A stretch of DNA of 39,575 nt from Streptomyces sp. DvalAA-14 (lineage in GTDB: Bacteria > Actinomycetota > Actinomycetes > Streptomycetales > Streptomycetaceae), in contig NZ_FMCH01000239.1 in NCBI RefSeq assembly GCF_900091855.1, forward strand, positions 1 through 39,575, written 5' to 3'. Numbering within the stretch: position 1 is the stretch's first letter; each line of letters starts with the position of its first letter. Under the pieces are notes generated by a model, which had not been told where the DNA came from, did no database searches, and was given only the letters and a program-made list of their open reading frames with translations. Made by a program: the position numbers and the translations under genes. Positions 31,228-39,555 of the stretch are shown piece after piece.

Positions 31228-31879
31228 GAGGTGCTCCCAAGCAGCGGACACGGCTGTGAAAGCCGACCGCGTGAGTGAACAGTGTGGGGGGTGTCCGGAC
31301 ATCTACCGATGAAACGCGGTGCCCGCGGCGGATTCACCATTGGACCGCCGCGCCCGGCCGCGACCTGCGCGGTGTGCCTTCCCGCCGGCAGTGCGTGACC
31401 GCACGGCAGTACCCACGCACCGGGGACGGTATGTACCACCTCGTCCACGGTCGTGAACGAATGGTTCCGGTTTCAGGTTGATTCAAGTGCCGCGCGCAGC
31501 AACCCGTCAAGTCGCCGACCTTGATGTGAGGATGGTCGCAAGTGCGCCGAACCGCCCGGCGGAACGCGATATCGGGCCATACGGCGCGACCGGTCCGGCG
31601 CGGTGTCCGGGCGCGTTGTCCGGCGGTGCCGTATCCCGCAAATCAGGGGCATGTCAAGCGTTCTGTCACACCTTGCCGGTCCGGCGGAGCGGACGTTCTT
31701 CCGGCAGGCCCCGAAGATCGGCGGCCCGTTCACCTTCCGATAACCCCCTTACCGCCTACTGGGGGACAAGTTGCACAGGCAACTACATCTTGCGCAGCCA
31801 CCCGAGCCGTACGGCCGCCCCCAGGGCTTACCGGCGGGCCCTGCATTTTCCTCCCGTCGTCCTCCCCAGGAGAACACCC
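31228..31879. other. Divergent intergenic region, 652 bases
   Basis: No open frame here has convincing coding character. It holds the upstream regions of the hydrolase (leftward) and the ABC importer (rightward). PHO-box-like elements lie at 31694-31749. A short dyad GTTGC-ACAG-GCAAC lies at 31770-31783. I see no clear -35/-10 pair for either gene. Confidence 0.5.
31694..31749 (+). promoter_or_regulatory. PHO-box-like elements upstream of the ABC importer
   Basis: GTTCTTCCGGC (31694-31704) and GTTCACCTTCC (31728-31738) resemble the 11-base PhoP repeat unit of Streptomyces (GTTCACC core); GATAACCCCCT (31739-31749) is a weak adjoining unit. The number of matches is low for a functional PHO box. 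Confidence 0.3.
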
Positions 31880-33031
31880 GTGACACTCCACCGCGCCCGT
31901 GCGGCCACCCTGGCCGCCGGCCTCGCCGCCGCCACGCTCTGCCTGTCCGCCTGCGGCTCCGCTTCCAGCACCGCCTCGACCGGCGCGGCCGGAAGCAAGA
32001 AGGCGGCCGTTTCCGCCGCCGACTTCGGCGGCATGGACGCCCTGGTGGCGGCTGCCAAGAAGGAGGGCACGCTGAACGCGATCGCGCTGCCCCCGGACTG
32101 GGCCAACTACGGCAACATCATCAAGGCCTTCGAGAAGAAGTACGGCATCAAGGTCTCCGTCGAGAACCCCGACGGCGCCAGCCAGGACGAGGTCAACGCG
32201 ATCACCTCCCGCAAGGGCCAGGGCCGCGCCCCCGACGTCGTCGACCTGGGCAACTCCTTCGCGCTGAGCGCCGCCAAGCAGGGCATCCTCGCCCCCTACA
32301 AGGTCGCCACCTGGGCCGACATCCCGGACAACCAGAAGGACGCCACCGGGCTGCGCTACGACGACTACGGCGGCTACGTCTCGATCGGCTGCGACGCCAA
32401 GCGCGTCAAGGTCTGCCCGACGACCTTCGCCGACCTGCTCAAGCCCGAGTACAAGGGCCAGGTCGCGATGAACGGCGACCCGACCAAGTCGGGTTCCGCC
32501 TTCGGCGGGGTGTACGCCGCCGCGCTCGCCAACGGCGGTTCGCTGGACAACATCCAGCCCGGTCTGGACTTCTTCGGCAAGCTGAAGAAGAGCGGCAACT
32601 ACAACCCGGTGCAGTCCACCCCGGCCACCGTCGAAAAGGGCGAGACGCCGATCAGCATCGACTGGGACTACCTCAACGCCGGCTACGCCACCGAGTTCCA
32701 GACCAAGGGCCTGGACTGGAAGGTCAGCATTCCCGCCGACGGCCAGTACGCCCAGTACTACAGCCAGGCCATCAACAAGTACGCGCCGCACCCGGCCGCC
32801 GCCCGCCTGTGGGAGGAGTACCTCTACAGCCCGGAGGGCCAGAACCTGTTCCTGCAGGGCTTCTCGCGCCCCGCCGAGATGACCGCGATGCAGACCGCCG
32901 GAACGCTGGACACCGCGGCCGCCGCCAAGCTCCCGCCGGTGACCGGCACCGCCACCTTCCCGACCCCCGCCCAGCTGGTGGCCGCCCAGACCGCGGTCGC
33001 CAACGGCTGGTCCAAGGCTGTCGGCGGCTGA
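31880..33031 (+). CDS. ABC transporter substrate-binding lipoprotein (putrescine/iron/phosphonate type)
   Basis: This 383-residue lipoprotein has a Sec-type signal peptide and lipobox LSAC with Cys25, followed by a Ser/Thr/Ala-rich linker. The mature domain starts MDALVAAAKKEGTLNAIALP and includes AFEKKYGIKVSVE and APDVVDLGNSFAL, typical of the binding proteins for polyamines, ferric iron or 2-aminoethylphosphonate. GTG 31880 is the start with CAGGAGAA upstream. It leads a four-gene importer operon (permeases at 33040 and 33984, ATPase at 34913). The substrate is not determined; the nearby phosphoesterases and HAD phosphatase make a phosphorus compound possible. Confidence 0.9.
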   Translation: MTLHRARAATLAAGLAAATLCLSACGSASSTASTGAAGSKKAAVSAADFGGMDALVAAAKKEGTLNAIALPPDWANYGNIIKAFEKKYGIKVSVENPDGASQDEVNAITSRKGQGRAPDVVDLGNSFALSAAKQGILAPYKVATWADIPDNQKDATGLRYDDYGGYVSIGCDAKRVKVCPTTFADLLKPEYKGQVAMNGDPTKSGSAFGGVYAAALANGGSLDNIQPGLDFFGKLKKSGNYNPVQSTPATVEKGETPISIDWDYLNAGYATEFQTKGLDWKVSIPADGQYAQYYSQAINKYAPHPAAARLWEEYLYSPEGQNLFLQGFSRPAEMTAMQTAGTLDTAAAAKLPPVTGTATFPTPAQLVAAQTAVANGWSKAVGG

Positions 33032-33039
33032 TCCGCCCG

Positions 33040-33996
33040 ATGACCACGGCCTCCGCCGCGACGCCGCCCCCCGCCGCCGGCTCCTCCTTCGAGGAGACCG
33101 GCGGCGCGGGGGCCGCTCCGCTGCCCGCTCCGAGCCCGTCCGCGTCCCGCCCGCGGCCCCGCGCCACCGGATGGCTCGCCGTACTCCCGCTCCTGGTGTT
33201 CGTCGCCGTCGTCTTCGGACTGCCGACCTACGCCATCGCCGTCGGCGCGTTCAACACCGGCGCGACCGACCCGGGCGGGGCGCACTGGACCACCGCCAAC
33301 CTGACCCAGTCGGTGCGCGGTTCCTACGCCACCGCGCTGCTCGGCAGTGTCAAGCTCTCCGCGCTGACCGCCCTGCTCAGCGTGGTGTTCGGCCTGCCGC
33401 TGGCGCAGGCCGTCATCACCTCCCGCTTCCGGGCGCTGCGCGAGGCGGTGCTGGCCGCCTCCGGGGTGCTCGCCAACTTCGGCGGCGTGCCGCTCGCCTT
33501 CGCCTTCGTGGCGACGCTGGGCAACGCCGGCGAGCTGACCGAGCGGCTGAACCTGACCAAGCACGGCTGGAGCCTGTACAACTTCAACGGCCTGACCATC
33601 GTCTACCTGTACTTCCTGATCCCGCTGATGGTGCTCACCATCACGCCGGCGCTGGAGGGCCTGCGCACCCAGTGGCGCGAGGCGGCCCACAACGGCGGTG
33701 CGACCGCCTGGCAGTACTGGTTCCATGTCGCGCGCCCCATCCTGACGCCCTCGTTGACGGGCAGCTTCGTGCTGCTGTTCGGCAGCGCCTTCGCCGCCTA
33801 CGCCACCGCCGCCGCGATGGTCGGCAGCTCCGTCCCGCTGATCACCCTGCAGATCGCCAACACGCTGTCCGGCAACGTGCTGGTCGGGCAGGGCAACGTG
33901 GCGCTGGCACTCAGCCTGGACATGATCATCATCGCCTGCGTCGTGATGGCCGCCTACATCCCTCTGCAGCGAAGGACCGCACGATGGCTGCACTGA
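33040..33996 (+). CDS. ABC transporter permease 1 (PotB/PhnU-like)
   Basis: The 318-residue membrane protein begins with a Pro/Ala-rich cytoplasmic tail (about 1-42), then six or so membrane helices. The EAA loop is visible near EAAHNGGATAWQYWFHVARPILTPSL. The large external loop between helices 1 and 2 contains TDPGGAHWTTANLTQSV. ATG 33040 lies eight bases after the binding-protein stop codon; the 3' end overlaps the second permease gene by 13 bases. It forms the membrane channel with the next protein. Confidence 0.9.
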   Translation: MTTASAATPPPAAGSSFEETGGAGAAPLPAPSPSASRPRPRATGWLAVLPLLVFVAVVFGLPTYAIAVGAFNTGATDPGGAHWTTANLTQSVRGSYATALLGSVKLSALTALLSVVFGLPLAQAVITSRFRALREAVLAASGVLANFGGVPLAFAFVATLGNAGELTERLNLTKHGWSLYNFNGLTIVYLYFLIPLMVLTITPALEGLRTQWREAAHNGGATAWQYWFHVARPILTPSLTGSFVLLFGSAFAAYATAAAMVGSSVPLITLQIANTLSGNVLVGQGNVALALSLDMIIIACVVMAAYIPLQRRTARWLH

Positions 33997-34916
33997 CCGC
34001 CGCCCCCGCCCCCGTACCCGACACCTCCCGGGCCGCACCGGCCGGCCGGCGACGGCAGCGGCCCCGCCTGTGGCGCGGCCTGGTCGGGCTGCTGGCCGGG
34101 GTGTACTTCCTCGGACCGATGTTCTTCTCGGTGCTGTTCACCGTCGATGTGCCGGGCCGCGGATTCACCTTCGCCTCCTACAGCGGCATCCTGGGCACCG
34201 CGGGCTTCTGGCCGGGCGTGCGGCTGACCATGGAAATGGCCGCCGCCACCATCGCCGGGGTGCTGCTGCTGCTCGTCCCCGCCCTGCTCGCGGTGCGGCT
34301 GACCGCCCCCAAGCTGCGCGTGGTGGTGGAGATCGTCTGCTCGCTGCCGCTGGTGGTGCCCGCGGTGGCGCTGACCGCCGGGATCAGCCAGGTGCTGAGC
34401 TGGGGACCGGAGCACTTCGCCGACACCCCGCTGTTCCAGACGTTCAACGCGATCCAGAATCCCGGCTTCCCGCTGGTGCTGGTGCTGGCCTACGTGCTGA
34501 TGTCCATGCCGCTGGCCTACCGGACGCTGGACGCCGGGCTGCGGGCCGTGGACGTGCCGACCCTCGTGGAGGCGGCGCGCAACTGCGGTGCGAGCTGGCC
34601 GCGGGCGGTGCTGCAGGTGGTACTCCCCAATATGCGCGGGGCGCTGCTGAACACCGCATTCCTGACCCTGGCCCTGGTGCTGGGCGAGTACACCGTCTCC
34701 TCCATCCTCGGCTACACGCCGTTCGCGGTCTGGATCGTCTCCATCGGTGACAGCGAGGCACAGACCTCGGTGGCGGTCTCGGTGATCAGCCTGGTGCTGA
34801 CCTGGGGCCTGCTGCTGCTGCTCGCCGCTGTCGGCCGCGGTGGCCCCTCCGTCCGCACGTCCCGCACGACCCGCCGCCGCCGTGCGGCGGTCCCCGCCGC
34901 TCAGGAGATCTCGTGA
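33984..34916 (+). CDS. ABC transporter permease 2 (PotC/PhnV-like)
   Basis: The 310-residue membrane protein pairs with the permease encoded just before it. A basic N-terminal stretch (RRRQRPRLWRG) precedes helix 1 (LVGLLAGVYFLGPMFFSVLF). The EAA loop lies around VEAARNCGASWPRAVLQVVLP. The C-terminal tail is Arg-rich. ATG 33984 is preceded by GAAGGA and overlaps the upstream gene; its own stop overlaps the ATPase start as GTGA, so the whole operon is translationally coupled. Confidence 0.9.
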   Translation: MAALTAAPAPVPDTSRAAPAGRRRQRPRLWRGLVGLLAGVYFLGPMFFSVLFTVDVPGRGFTFASYSGILGTAGFWPGVRLTMEMAAATIAGVLLLLVPALLAVRLTAPKLRVVVEIVCSLPLVVPAVALTAGISQVLSWGPEHFADTPLFQTFNAIQNPGFPLVLVLAYVLMSMPLAYRTLDAGLRAVDVPTLVEAARNCGASWPRAVLQVVLPNMRGALLNTAFLTLALVLGEYTVSSILGYTPFAVWIVSIGDSEAQTSVAVSVISLVLTWGLLLLLAAVGRGGPSVRTSRTTRRRRAAVPAAQEIS

Positions 34917-35998
34917 CCGCCACCGCGACAGAACCCGCCACCGCCCGCGAGGCGGGCGGGGCCACCATCGAATTCCGCGGGCTGCGGCGCGCCTTCGGCG
35001 CCGCGCTCGCGCTGGACGGGCTCGACCTGACCGCCCGCCCCGGTGAACTGCTGGCGCTGCTGGGCCCCTCGGGCTGCGGCAAGACCACCGCGCTGCGCAT
35101 GCTGGCCGGCTTCGAGCACCCCGACTCGGGCCAGGTGCTGGTCGACGGCAAGGACGTCACCAGGATTCCGGCGCACCGGCGTGACGCGGGCATGGTCTTC
35201 CAGTCCTACAGCCTGTTCCCGCACCTCACCGCGCTGGACAACGTCGCCTTCGGTCCGCGGATGCGCGGCGTGGGCCAGGCCGAGCGGCGGGCCCGGGCGG
35301 CCGAACTGCTGGAGCTGGTCGGCCTGCCGCAGCTGTCCGAGCGCTACCCGCACCAGATGTCCGGCGGCCAGCAGCAGCGCGTCGCGCTGGCCCGGGCGCT
35401 GGCGCTGCGGCCCCGGGTCCTGCTGCTGGACGAGCCGCTGTCGGCGCTGGACGCCAAGGTGCGGCTCACCCTGCGCGAGGAGATCCGCCGCCTCCAGCAG
35501 GAACTCGGCATCACCACGCTGTTCGTGACGCACGATCAGGAGGAGGCGCTGTCGATGGCCGACCGGGTGGCCGTCCTGCGGTCCGGCCGGCTGGAGCAGT
35601 GCGCCGCGCCGGAGGAGCTCTACGCGCGGCCGGCCACGGCCTTCGTCGCCGAGTTCGTGGGCACCATGAGCCGTGTTCCGGCGACGCGTGCGGGCCACGA
35701 CCAGGTGGAGGTGCTCGGCCACCGGCTGCCGGTGGACGGGACCGTGCCCGCCGACGGGGAACTGGACGTACTGGTCCGCCCGGAGGCACTGCGTATCGTC
35801 ATCGACCAGGAGGGCGCCTCCCGGATCGTCACCGCTGCCTTCCTGGGGGCGATCACCCGCCTCACCGTACGGCTCGCGGACGGCACCGAGGTCAAGATCG
35901 ATGTGCCCGGGCACACCGCGTCGCGGTTCCCGGTCGGTTCGCCGGCCACCGTCTCGTTCCCCGAGCAGCCGGTCCTGGTCGACCGCCGGACCGTCTGA
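34913..35998 (+). CDS. ABC transporter ATPase (PotA/FbpC/PhnT-like)
   Basis: The 361-residue ATPase powers the adjacent importer. Walker A GPSGCGKTT, Q-loop MVFQSYSLFPHLT, signature MSGGQQQR, Walker B LLLDEPLSALD and H-loop VTHDQEEA are all intact. The C-terminal third (about 245-361) is a TOBE-type regulatory domain (VLVRPEALRIV, VTAAFLGAITRLTVRLADGTEV). GTG 34913 overlaps the permease stop. It is the last gene of the operon; a repeat-bearing spacer follows. Confidence 0.93.
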   Translation: MTATATEPATAREAGGATIEFRGLRRAFGAALALDGLDLTARPGELLALLGPSGCGKTTALRMLAGFEHPDSGQVLVDGKDVTRIPAHRRDAGMVFQSYSLFPHLTALDNVAFGPRMRGVGQAERRARAAELLELVGLPQLSERYPHQMSGGQQQRVALARALALRPRVLLLDEPLSALDAKVRLTLREEIRRLQQELGITTLFVTHDQEEALSMADRVAVLRSGRLEQCAAPEELYARPATAFVAEFVGTMSRVPATRAGHDQVEVLGHRLPVDGTVPADGELDVLVRPEALRIVIDQEGASRIVTAAFLGAITRLTVRLADGTEVKIDVPGHTASRFPVGSPATVSFPEQPVLVDRRTV

Positions 35999-36036
35999 AG
36001 CCCGGCCGCGGCACGGGCCGAAGCACACCTGACGCC

Positions 36037-36075
36037 CGGCCGCGGTACCTGGCCGCGGCACCCGGCCGCGGCACC
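36037..36075. repeat. Three tandem 13-base repeats (YGGCCGCGGYACC)
   Basis: Units at 36037-36049, 36050-36062 and 36063-36075 are identical but for two C/T changes. A further core copy GGCCGCGGCAC lies at 36004-36014. Each unit contains the palindrome CCGCGG, so the RNA could fold in several ways. It lies in the gap after the ATPase gene. Confidence 0.75.
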
Positions 36076-36216
36076 TGTTGACGCGCCACCGCACCTTCGC
36101 AGCACCGCACCACCGGTGATCCGCCGCCCGGTTCCGGCCGGGCGGCGGTCGCCGCGTCCGCCGTGCGCGCCCGCCCGGGCCGCGCACCCCCATCGCCCCC
36201 GCCGAGGATCCTCCCC

Positions 36217-36894
36217 ATGCAGACCAGCAGCCCCGCCCGTCCGGCCGCCGTGTTGTTCGACATGGACGGCACGCTCGTCGACACCGAGCAACTGTGGTGG
36301 CAGGCGGCGGTGGAGGTCGCCGAAGGGCTGGGCCGGCGGCTGGCCGACGCGGATCTGCCGGACGTGCTCGGCCGGCCGATCAGCCACACCGCCGCGTATC
36401 TGCGCCGCACCACCGCCACCGGCCGGACCGAGCGGGAGCTGGCGGCGGAGCTGGACCGGGCTTTCGCCGACCGGGTGACGGTCGACGTCCGGCCGCGTCC
36501 CGGCGTCCTGCGGTTGCTCGCCGAGCTGCGGGACGCCGGCGTGCCGGCCGCGCTGGTGACGGCCTCGACGCACCGGATCGTCGATCTGGTGCTGGGCGTG
36601 CTCGGCACGCACTGGTTCGCGGTGACCGTCGCGGCCGACGACACCCCGGCCACCAAGCCGGCCCCCGACCCCTATCTGGCCGCGGCGGCGCGGCTGGGCG
36701 TCCGGCCGGCGAGCTGCGTGGCGGTGGAGGACAGTCCGATCGGCATCGCCTCGGCCCGTGCGGCGGGCTGCCCGGTGCTGGCCGTGCCCTCGACCGTGCC
36801 GATCGAGCCCTCCCCCGGTGTCTCGGTGGTGGCCGGCCTGGGGGATGTCGATCTGGCCGTGCTGGCCGCGCTGGTGGACCCGGCCAGGACCTGA
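36217..36894 (+). CDS. HAD-superfamily phosphatase (beta-phosphoglucomutase-like)
   Basis: The 225-residue cytoplasmic enzyme has all four HAD motifs: DMDGTLVD (nucleophile Asp and general acid Asp), VTAST, Lys in ATKPAPDPYL, and VEDSPIGI. A helical cap domain lies between motifs 1 and 2 (about 25-95), as in phosphoglycolate phosphatase and beta-phosphoglucomutase relatives. It may hydrolyse a small sugar phosphate. It starts at ATG 36217 with GAGGAT upstream; the frame is open earlier but has no ribosome site there. The SMR gene follows after 11 bases, so both may be co-transcribed. Confidence 0.9.
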   Translation: MQTSSPARPAAVLFDMDGTLVDTEQLWWQAAVEVAEGLGRRLADADLPDVLGRPISHTAAYLRRTTATGRTERELAAELDRAFADRVTVDVRPRPGVLRLLAELRDAGVPAALVTASTHRIVDLVLGVLGTHWFAVTVAADDTPATKPAPDPYLAAAARLGVRPASCVAVEDSPIGIASARAAGCPVLAVPSTVPIEPSPGVSVVAGLGDVDLAVLAALVDPART

Positions 36895-36905
36895 CGGAGA
36901 CCCGG

Positions 36906-37226
36906 ATGCCCTACCTGCTGCTCGCGCTGGCCATCATCTCCGAGGTGTGCGCCACGACCTGTCTGAAACTCACCGACGGCTTCACCCGGCTGCTGCCGTC
37001 CTTCGGGGTGGCGGCGGCGTACGCGCTGTCGTTCGCCCTGCTCGGCCGGGCGCTGAAGGACATCCCGGTGTCCTTCGCCTACGCCGTCTGGTCGGGCGCC
37101 GGCACCGCGGCGGTGGCGGCCATCGGCGCGGTGGCCTTCGGCGAATCGCTCGGCCGCCCGCAGTGGCTGGGGATCGCCCTGATCATCCTGGGCGTGGTCG
37201 TGCTCAACCTCCACCGGGCCCCCTGA
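36906..37226 (+). CDS. Small multidrug resistance (SMR) family exporter
   Basis: The 106-residue membrane protein has four membrane helices. The membrane-embedded acidic residue that binds proton and substrate is present as Glu13 in LALAIISEVCATTCLKLTDGF, and the family segment SFAYAVWSGAGTA follows in helix 3. Members export quaternary ammonium compounds, guanidinium or lipids, usually as dimers. It lies 11 bases behind the HAD gene, with GGAGA before the ATG. No second SMR subunit gene is adjacent. Confidence 0.92.
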   Translation: MPYLLLALAIISEVCATTCLKLTDGFTRLLPSFGVAAAYALSFALLGRALKDIPVSFAYAVWSGAGTAAVAAIGAVAFGESLGRPQWLGIALIILGVVVLNLHRAP

Positions 37227-37404
37227 GGGCGGCCCCGGCATCCCCGGCCGGCCGCGGCTCCGCCCGATGCCGCACGGCGGCTGCGAGCATGGCCCGGGCG
37301 CGACCGCGCGCGAAGGCGGAAAGCCGAGGACGGAGCGGGGACGGCCGTCCGGTGGCCTCGCCGGCCGCAACCCTGGGCCGTCCGCGGGACGTTCTTGGGT
37401 ATTT

Positions 37405-37437
37405 CCTGACCAAGGGTTCACACGGGGTCCATGAGTG
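37405..37437 (+). promoter_or_regulatory. PHO-box-like 11-base direct repeats upstream of the phosphoesterase
   Basis: Three adjoining 11-base units: CCTGACCAAGG, GTTCACACGGG (37416-37426) and GTCCATGAGTG. The central unit resembles the PhoP repeat unit (GTTCACC core); the outer ones are weaker. The gene is a secreted phosphoesterase, which fits phosphate control. Confidence 0.35.
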
Positions 37438-37441
37438 GACC
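37426..37441. promoter_or_regulatory. Perfect dyad GGTCCA-TGAG-TGGACC
   Basis: Six-base arms separated by four bases, about 120 bases before the phosphoesterase start codon. It overlaps the PHO-like repeats and may be an operator for a different dimeric regulator. Confidence 0.4.
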
Positions 37442-37562
37442 ATGCAAGTAGTGGGGCAGCGGCTGGAGCATGCCCTGCGGTAGCAAGAAAAGCGCACGTC
37501 GGCGAGCCCTCAGGGGGAGCGGCCGGGTGCGCGTCGACGGATCCTCGACGGATAGGTGACAG

Positions 37563-39437
37563 ATGTTCAGTGCAAGGGCCACAACGCGCTCCGGCCGGGG
37601 AGGGACGACGCGGGCGGCTGCGCTGGTCGCGGCGGCGGCGCTGGTCGCGCTCGGCGGTTCGATCGCCCCGGCATCGGCAGCGTCGCACGGCAAGGCCAAG
37701 GACAACAGCACGAAGACCACCACGCCGATCAAGCACGTCGTGGTGCTCTTCGACGAGAACGAGTCCTTCGACCACTACTTCGCGACCTACCCGAAGGCCG
37801 CGAACACCGACGGCACGCCGTTCGTCGCGTCCTCGAAGACGCCGAAGGTGAACAACCTGGCGAACGCGAACCTGCTCAAGAAGAACCCGAACCAGTACGC
37901 GCCCAGCCGGCTGGGCCCGGCGCAGGCGCTGACCTGCTCGCAGAACCACTCCTACGGTCCCGAGCAGTTGGCCTACGACAACGGCAAGTCGGACAAGTTC
38001 GTGGAGAACACCGAGCAGGACACCTGCTCCGGTGGCCTGTACGCGGCGCCCGGCATGGTCATGGACTACTACGACGGCAACACCACCACGGCGCTGTGGA
38101 ACTACGCCCAGCACTACACGCTGAACGACAACTCCTTCAGCAGCACCTACGGGCCCTCCACTCCCGGCGCGCTGAACCTGGTCTCCGGTCAGACGCACGG
38201 CGTGGAGTCGGTCGACGCCACGACCGGCACCGAGAACCCCCAGCAGACCCCGACGCCGTCGTCGTTCGTGGCCTCGCCGAACGCCAAGGGCGTGGGCACC
38301 CTGTCGGGCGACACCGACCCGGCCTTCGACGACTGCTCGAACAACAATCACGCCTCCACCAGCCCGCTGGCGAAGATGACGGGCCAGAACATCGGCGACC
38401 TGCTGAACCAGAAGAAGGTCAGCTGGGGCTGGTTCCAGGGCGGCTTCCGCCCGAGCACCCCGTGGGACGGCACCTCGACGTCGTTCGCCAAGTGCGCGAC
38501 CACCCACACGAACGTGGGCGGCGCCGCGGTCAACGACTACAGCGCGCACCACTCGCCGTTCGAGTACTACAAGTCCACCTCCAACCCGCACCACCTCGCC
38601 CCGGCGTCGGTGGACGAGATCGGGCACAACGGGCGGGCCAACCACAACTACGACCTGACGGACTTCGACGCGGCCCTGGCCGCGCAGAAGCTGCCGGCGG
38701 TCAGCTTCCTGAAGGCCGCCGCGTACGAGGACGGCCACCCGGGCAACTCCGACCCGCTGGACGAGCAGGACTTCCTGGTCAAGACGATCAACGAGATCCA
38801 GAAGTCCCCGGAGTGGAAGTCCACCGCGATCGTCATCTCCTACGACGACTCCGACGGCTGGTACGACCACGTCGCCCCGCCGGTGCTGAACGGCTCCAAG
38901 GACTCCACCCTCGGCTCCAACGGCAAGGCCGTGGACAGCAAGGCGTGCCAGACCGGTCCGGCGGCCAAGGGCGGCTACGCCGACCGCTGCGGCCCGGGCC
39001 CGCGCCAGCCGCTGCTGGTCATCTCGCCCTACGCGAAGACCAACAGTGTCGACCACACGCTGACCGAGCAGGCCTCGATCACCTCGTTCATCGAGCAGAA
39101 CTGGGGGACGGGGACGGTCGGTGACGGCTCCTTCGACAAGCGCGGGGGCACGCTGCTGAACGCCTTCAGCTTCAAGAAGCCGAACGACGTGGAGGTCATC
39201 CTCGACAAGCACGGCGCCGTCTCCAAGATCACCTCGATCCCGAAGACGTACCCGAAGCCGGTCGTGCAGCCCATCACCGGCCCGGCCGGCGGCGGTGTGG
39301 ACACCGCCAAGCTCGCCGCCAACAGCGGCAGCAGCAACTCCTCGATGCTGCCCGTCACCGCCGGGGTCACGGCCCTGGTGGCGCTCGGGGGTGCCGCCGC
39401 GGTCCGGCGCCGCTACCGCAACCGCACCGCCGCGTAG
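37563..39437 (+). CDS. Secreted, membrane-anchored phosphoesterase (phospholipase C/acid phosphatase family)
   Basis: The 624-residue protein has a Sec signal peptide with AxA cleavage near residue 39 (PASA). The catalytic domain has FDENESFDHYFATYP (Glu67 to His71 region, equivalent to ENRSFDHYYG of the phospholipase at 25353), TYGPSTPGALNLVSG and SYDDSDGWYDHVAPP. Near the C-terminus a Ser/Asn-rich spacer leads to a membrane helix (MLPVTAGVTALVALGGAAA) and a basic tail (RRRYRNR), so the enzyme is probably anchored outside the membrane. It lacks the phospholipase C-terminal repeats, which suggests a phosphatase of the AcpA type. AGGTGAC precedes ATG 37563. Confidence 0.93.
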   Translation: MFSARATTRSGRGGTTRAAALVAAAALVALGGSIAPASAASHGKAKDNSTKTTTPIKHVVVLFDENESFDHYFATYPKAANTDGTPFVASSKTPKVNNLANANLLKKNPNQYAPSRLGPAQALTCSQNHSYGPEQLAYDNGKSDKFVENTEQDTCSGGLYAAPGMVMDYYDGNTTTALWNYAQHYTLNDNSFSSTYGPSTPGALNLVSGQTHGVESVDATTGTENPQQTPTPSSFVASPNAKGVGTLSGDTDPAFDDCSNNNHASTSPLAKMTGQNIGDLLNQKKVSWGWFQGGFRPSTPWDGTSTSFAKCATTHTNVGGAAVNDYSAHHSPFEYYKSTSNPHHLAPASVDEIGHNGRANHNYDLTDFDAALAAQKLPAVSFLKAAAYEDGHPGNSDPLDEQDFLVKTINEIQKSPEWKSTAIVISYDDSDGWYDHVAPPVLNGSKDSTLGSNGKAVDSKACQTGPAAKGGYADRCGPGPRQPLLVISPYAKTNSVDHTLTEQASITSFIEQNWGTGTVGDGSFDKRGGTLLNAFSFKKPNDVEVILDKHGAVSKITSIPKTYPKPVVQPITGPAGGGVDTAKLAANSGSSNSSMLPVTAGVTALVALGGAAAVRRRYRNRTAA

Positions 39438-39467
39438 GCGACCGGCGGTCAGCGGTTCGGCACTTCA

Positions 39468-39491
39468 GCAGTTGAGCAGTTCGGCAGTTCG
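39468..39491. repeat. Three tandem 8-base repeats (GCAGTTSR type)
   Basis: GCAGTTGA, GCAGTTCG and GCAGTTCG follow each other without a gap, 31 bases after the phosphoesterase stop codon. No role is apparent. Confidence 0.6.
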
Positions 39492-39517
39492 TTGTGCGCG
39501 GGCGCAGTCGTCCGCAC

Positions 39518-39555
39518 CGGCAGGCCCCGCGCTCGGTCGAGCGCGGGGCCTGCCG
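39518..39555 (+). terminator. Strong terminator, 18-bp perfect stem
   Basis: Arms 39518-39535 and 39538-39555 are exact complements; the actual loop is likely four bases (GGTC). It ends the phosphoesterase transcript. No U-tract. Confidence 0.8.

Larger units (their letters stand above)
37227..37562. other. Intergenic region, 336 bases
   Basis: No convincing gene is seen. A weak stem (CGGCATC 37236-37242 with GATGCCG 37266-37272) could end the SMR transcript. PHO-box-like repeats and a dyad lie at 37405-37441. Sequence after 37380 is less GC-rich, as is usual for promoter regions. Confidence 0.5.
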
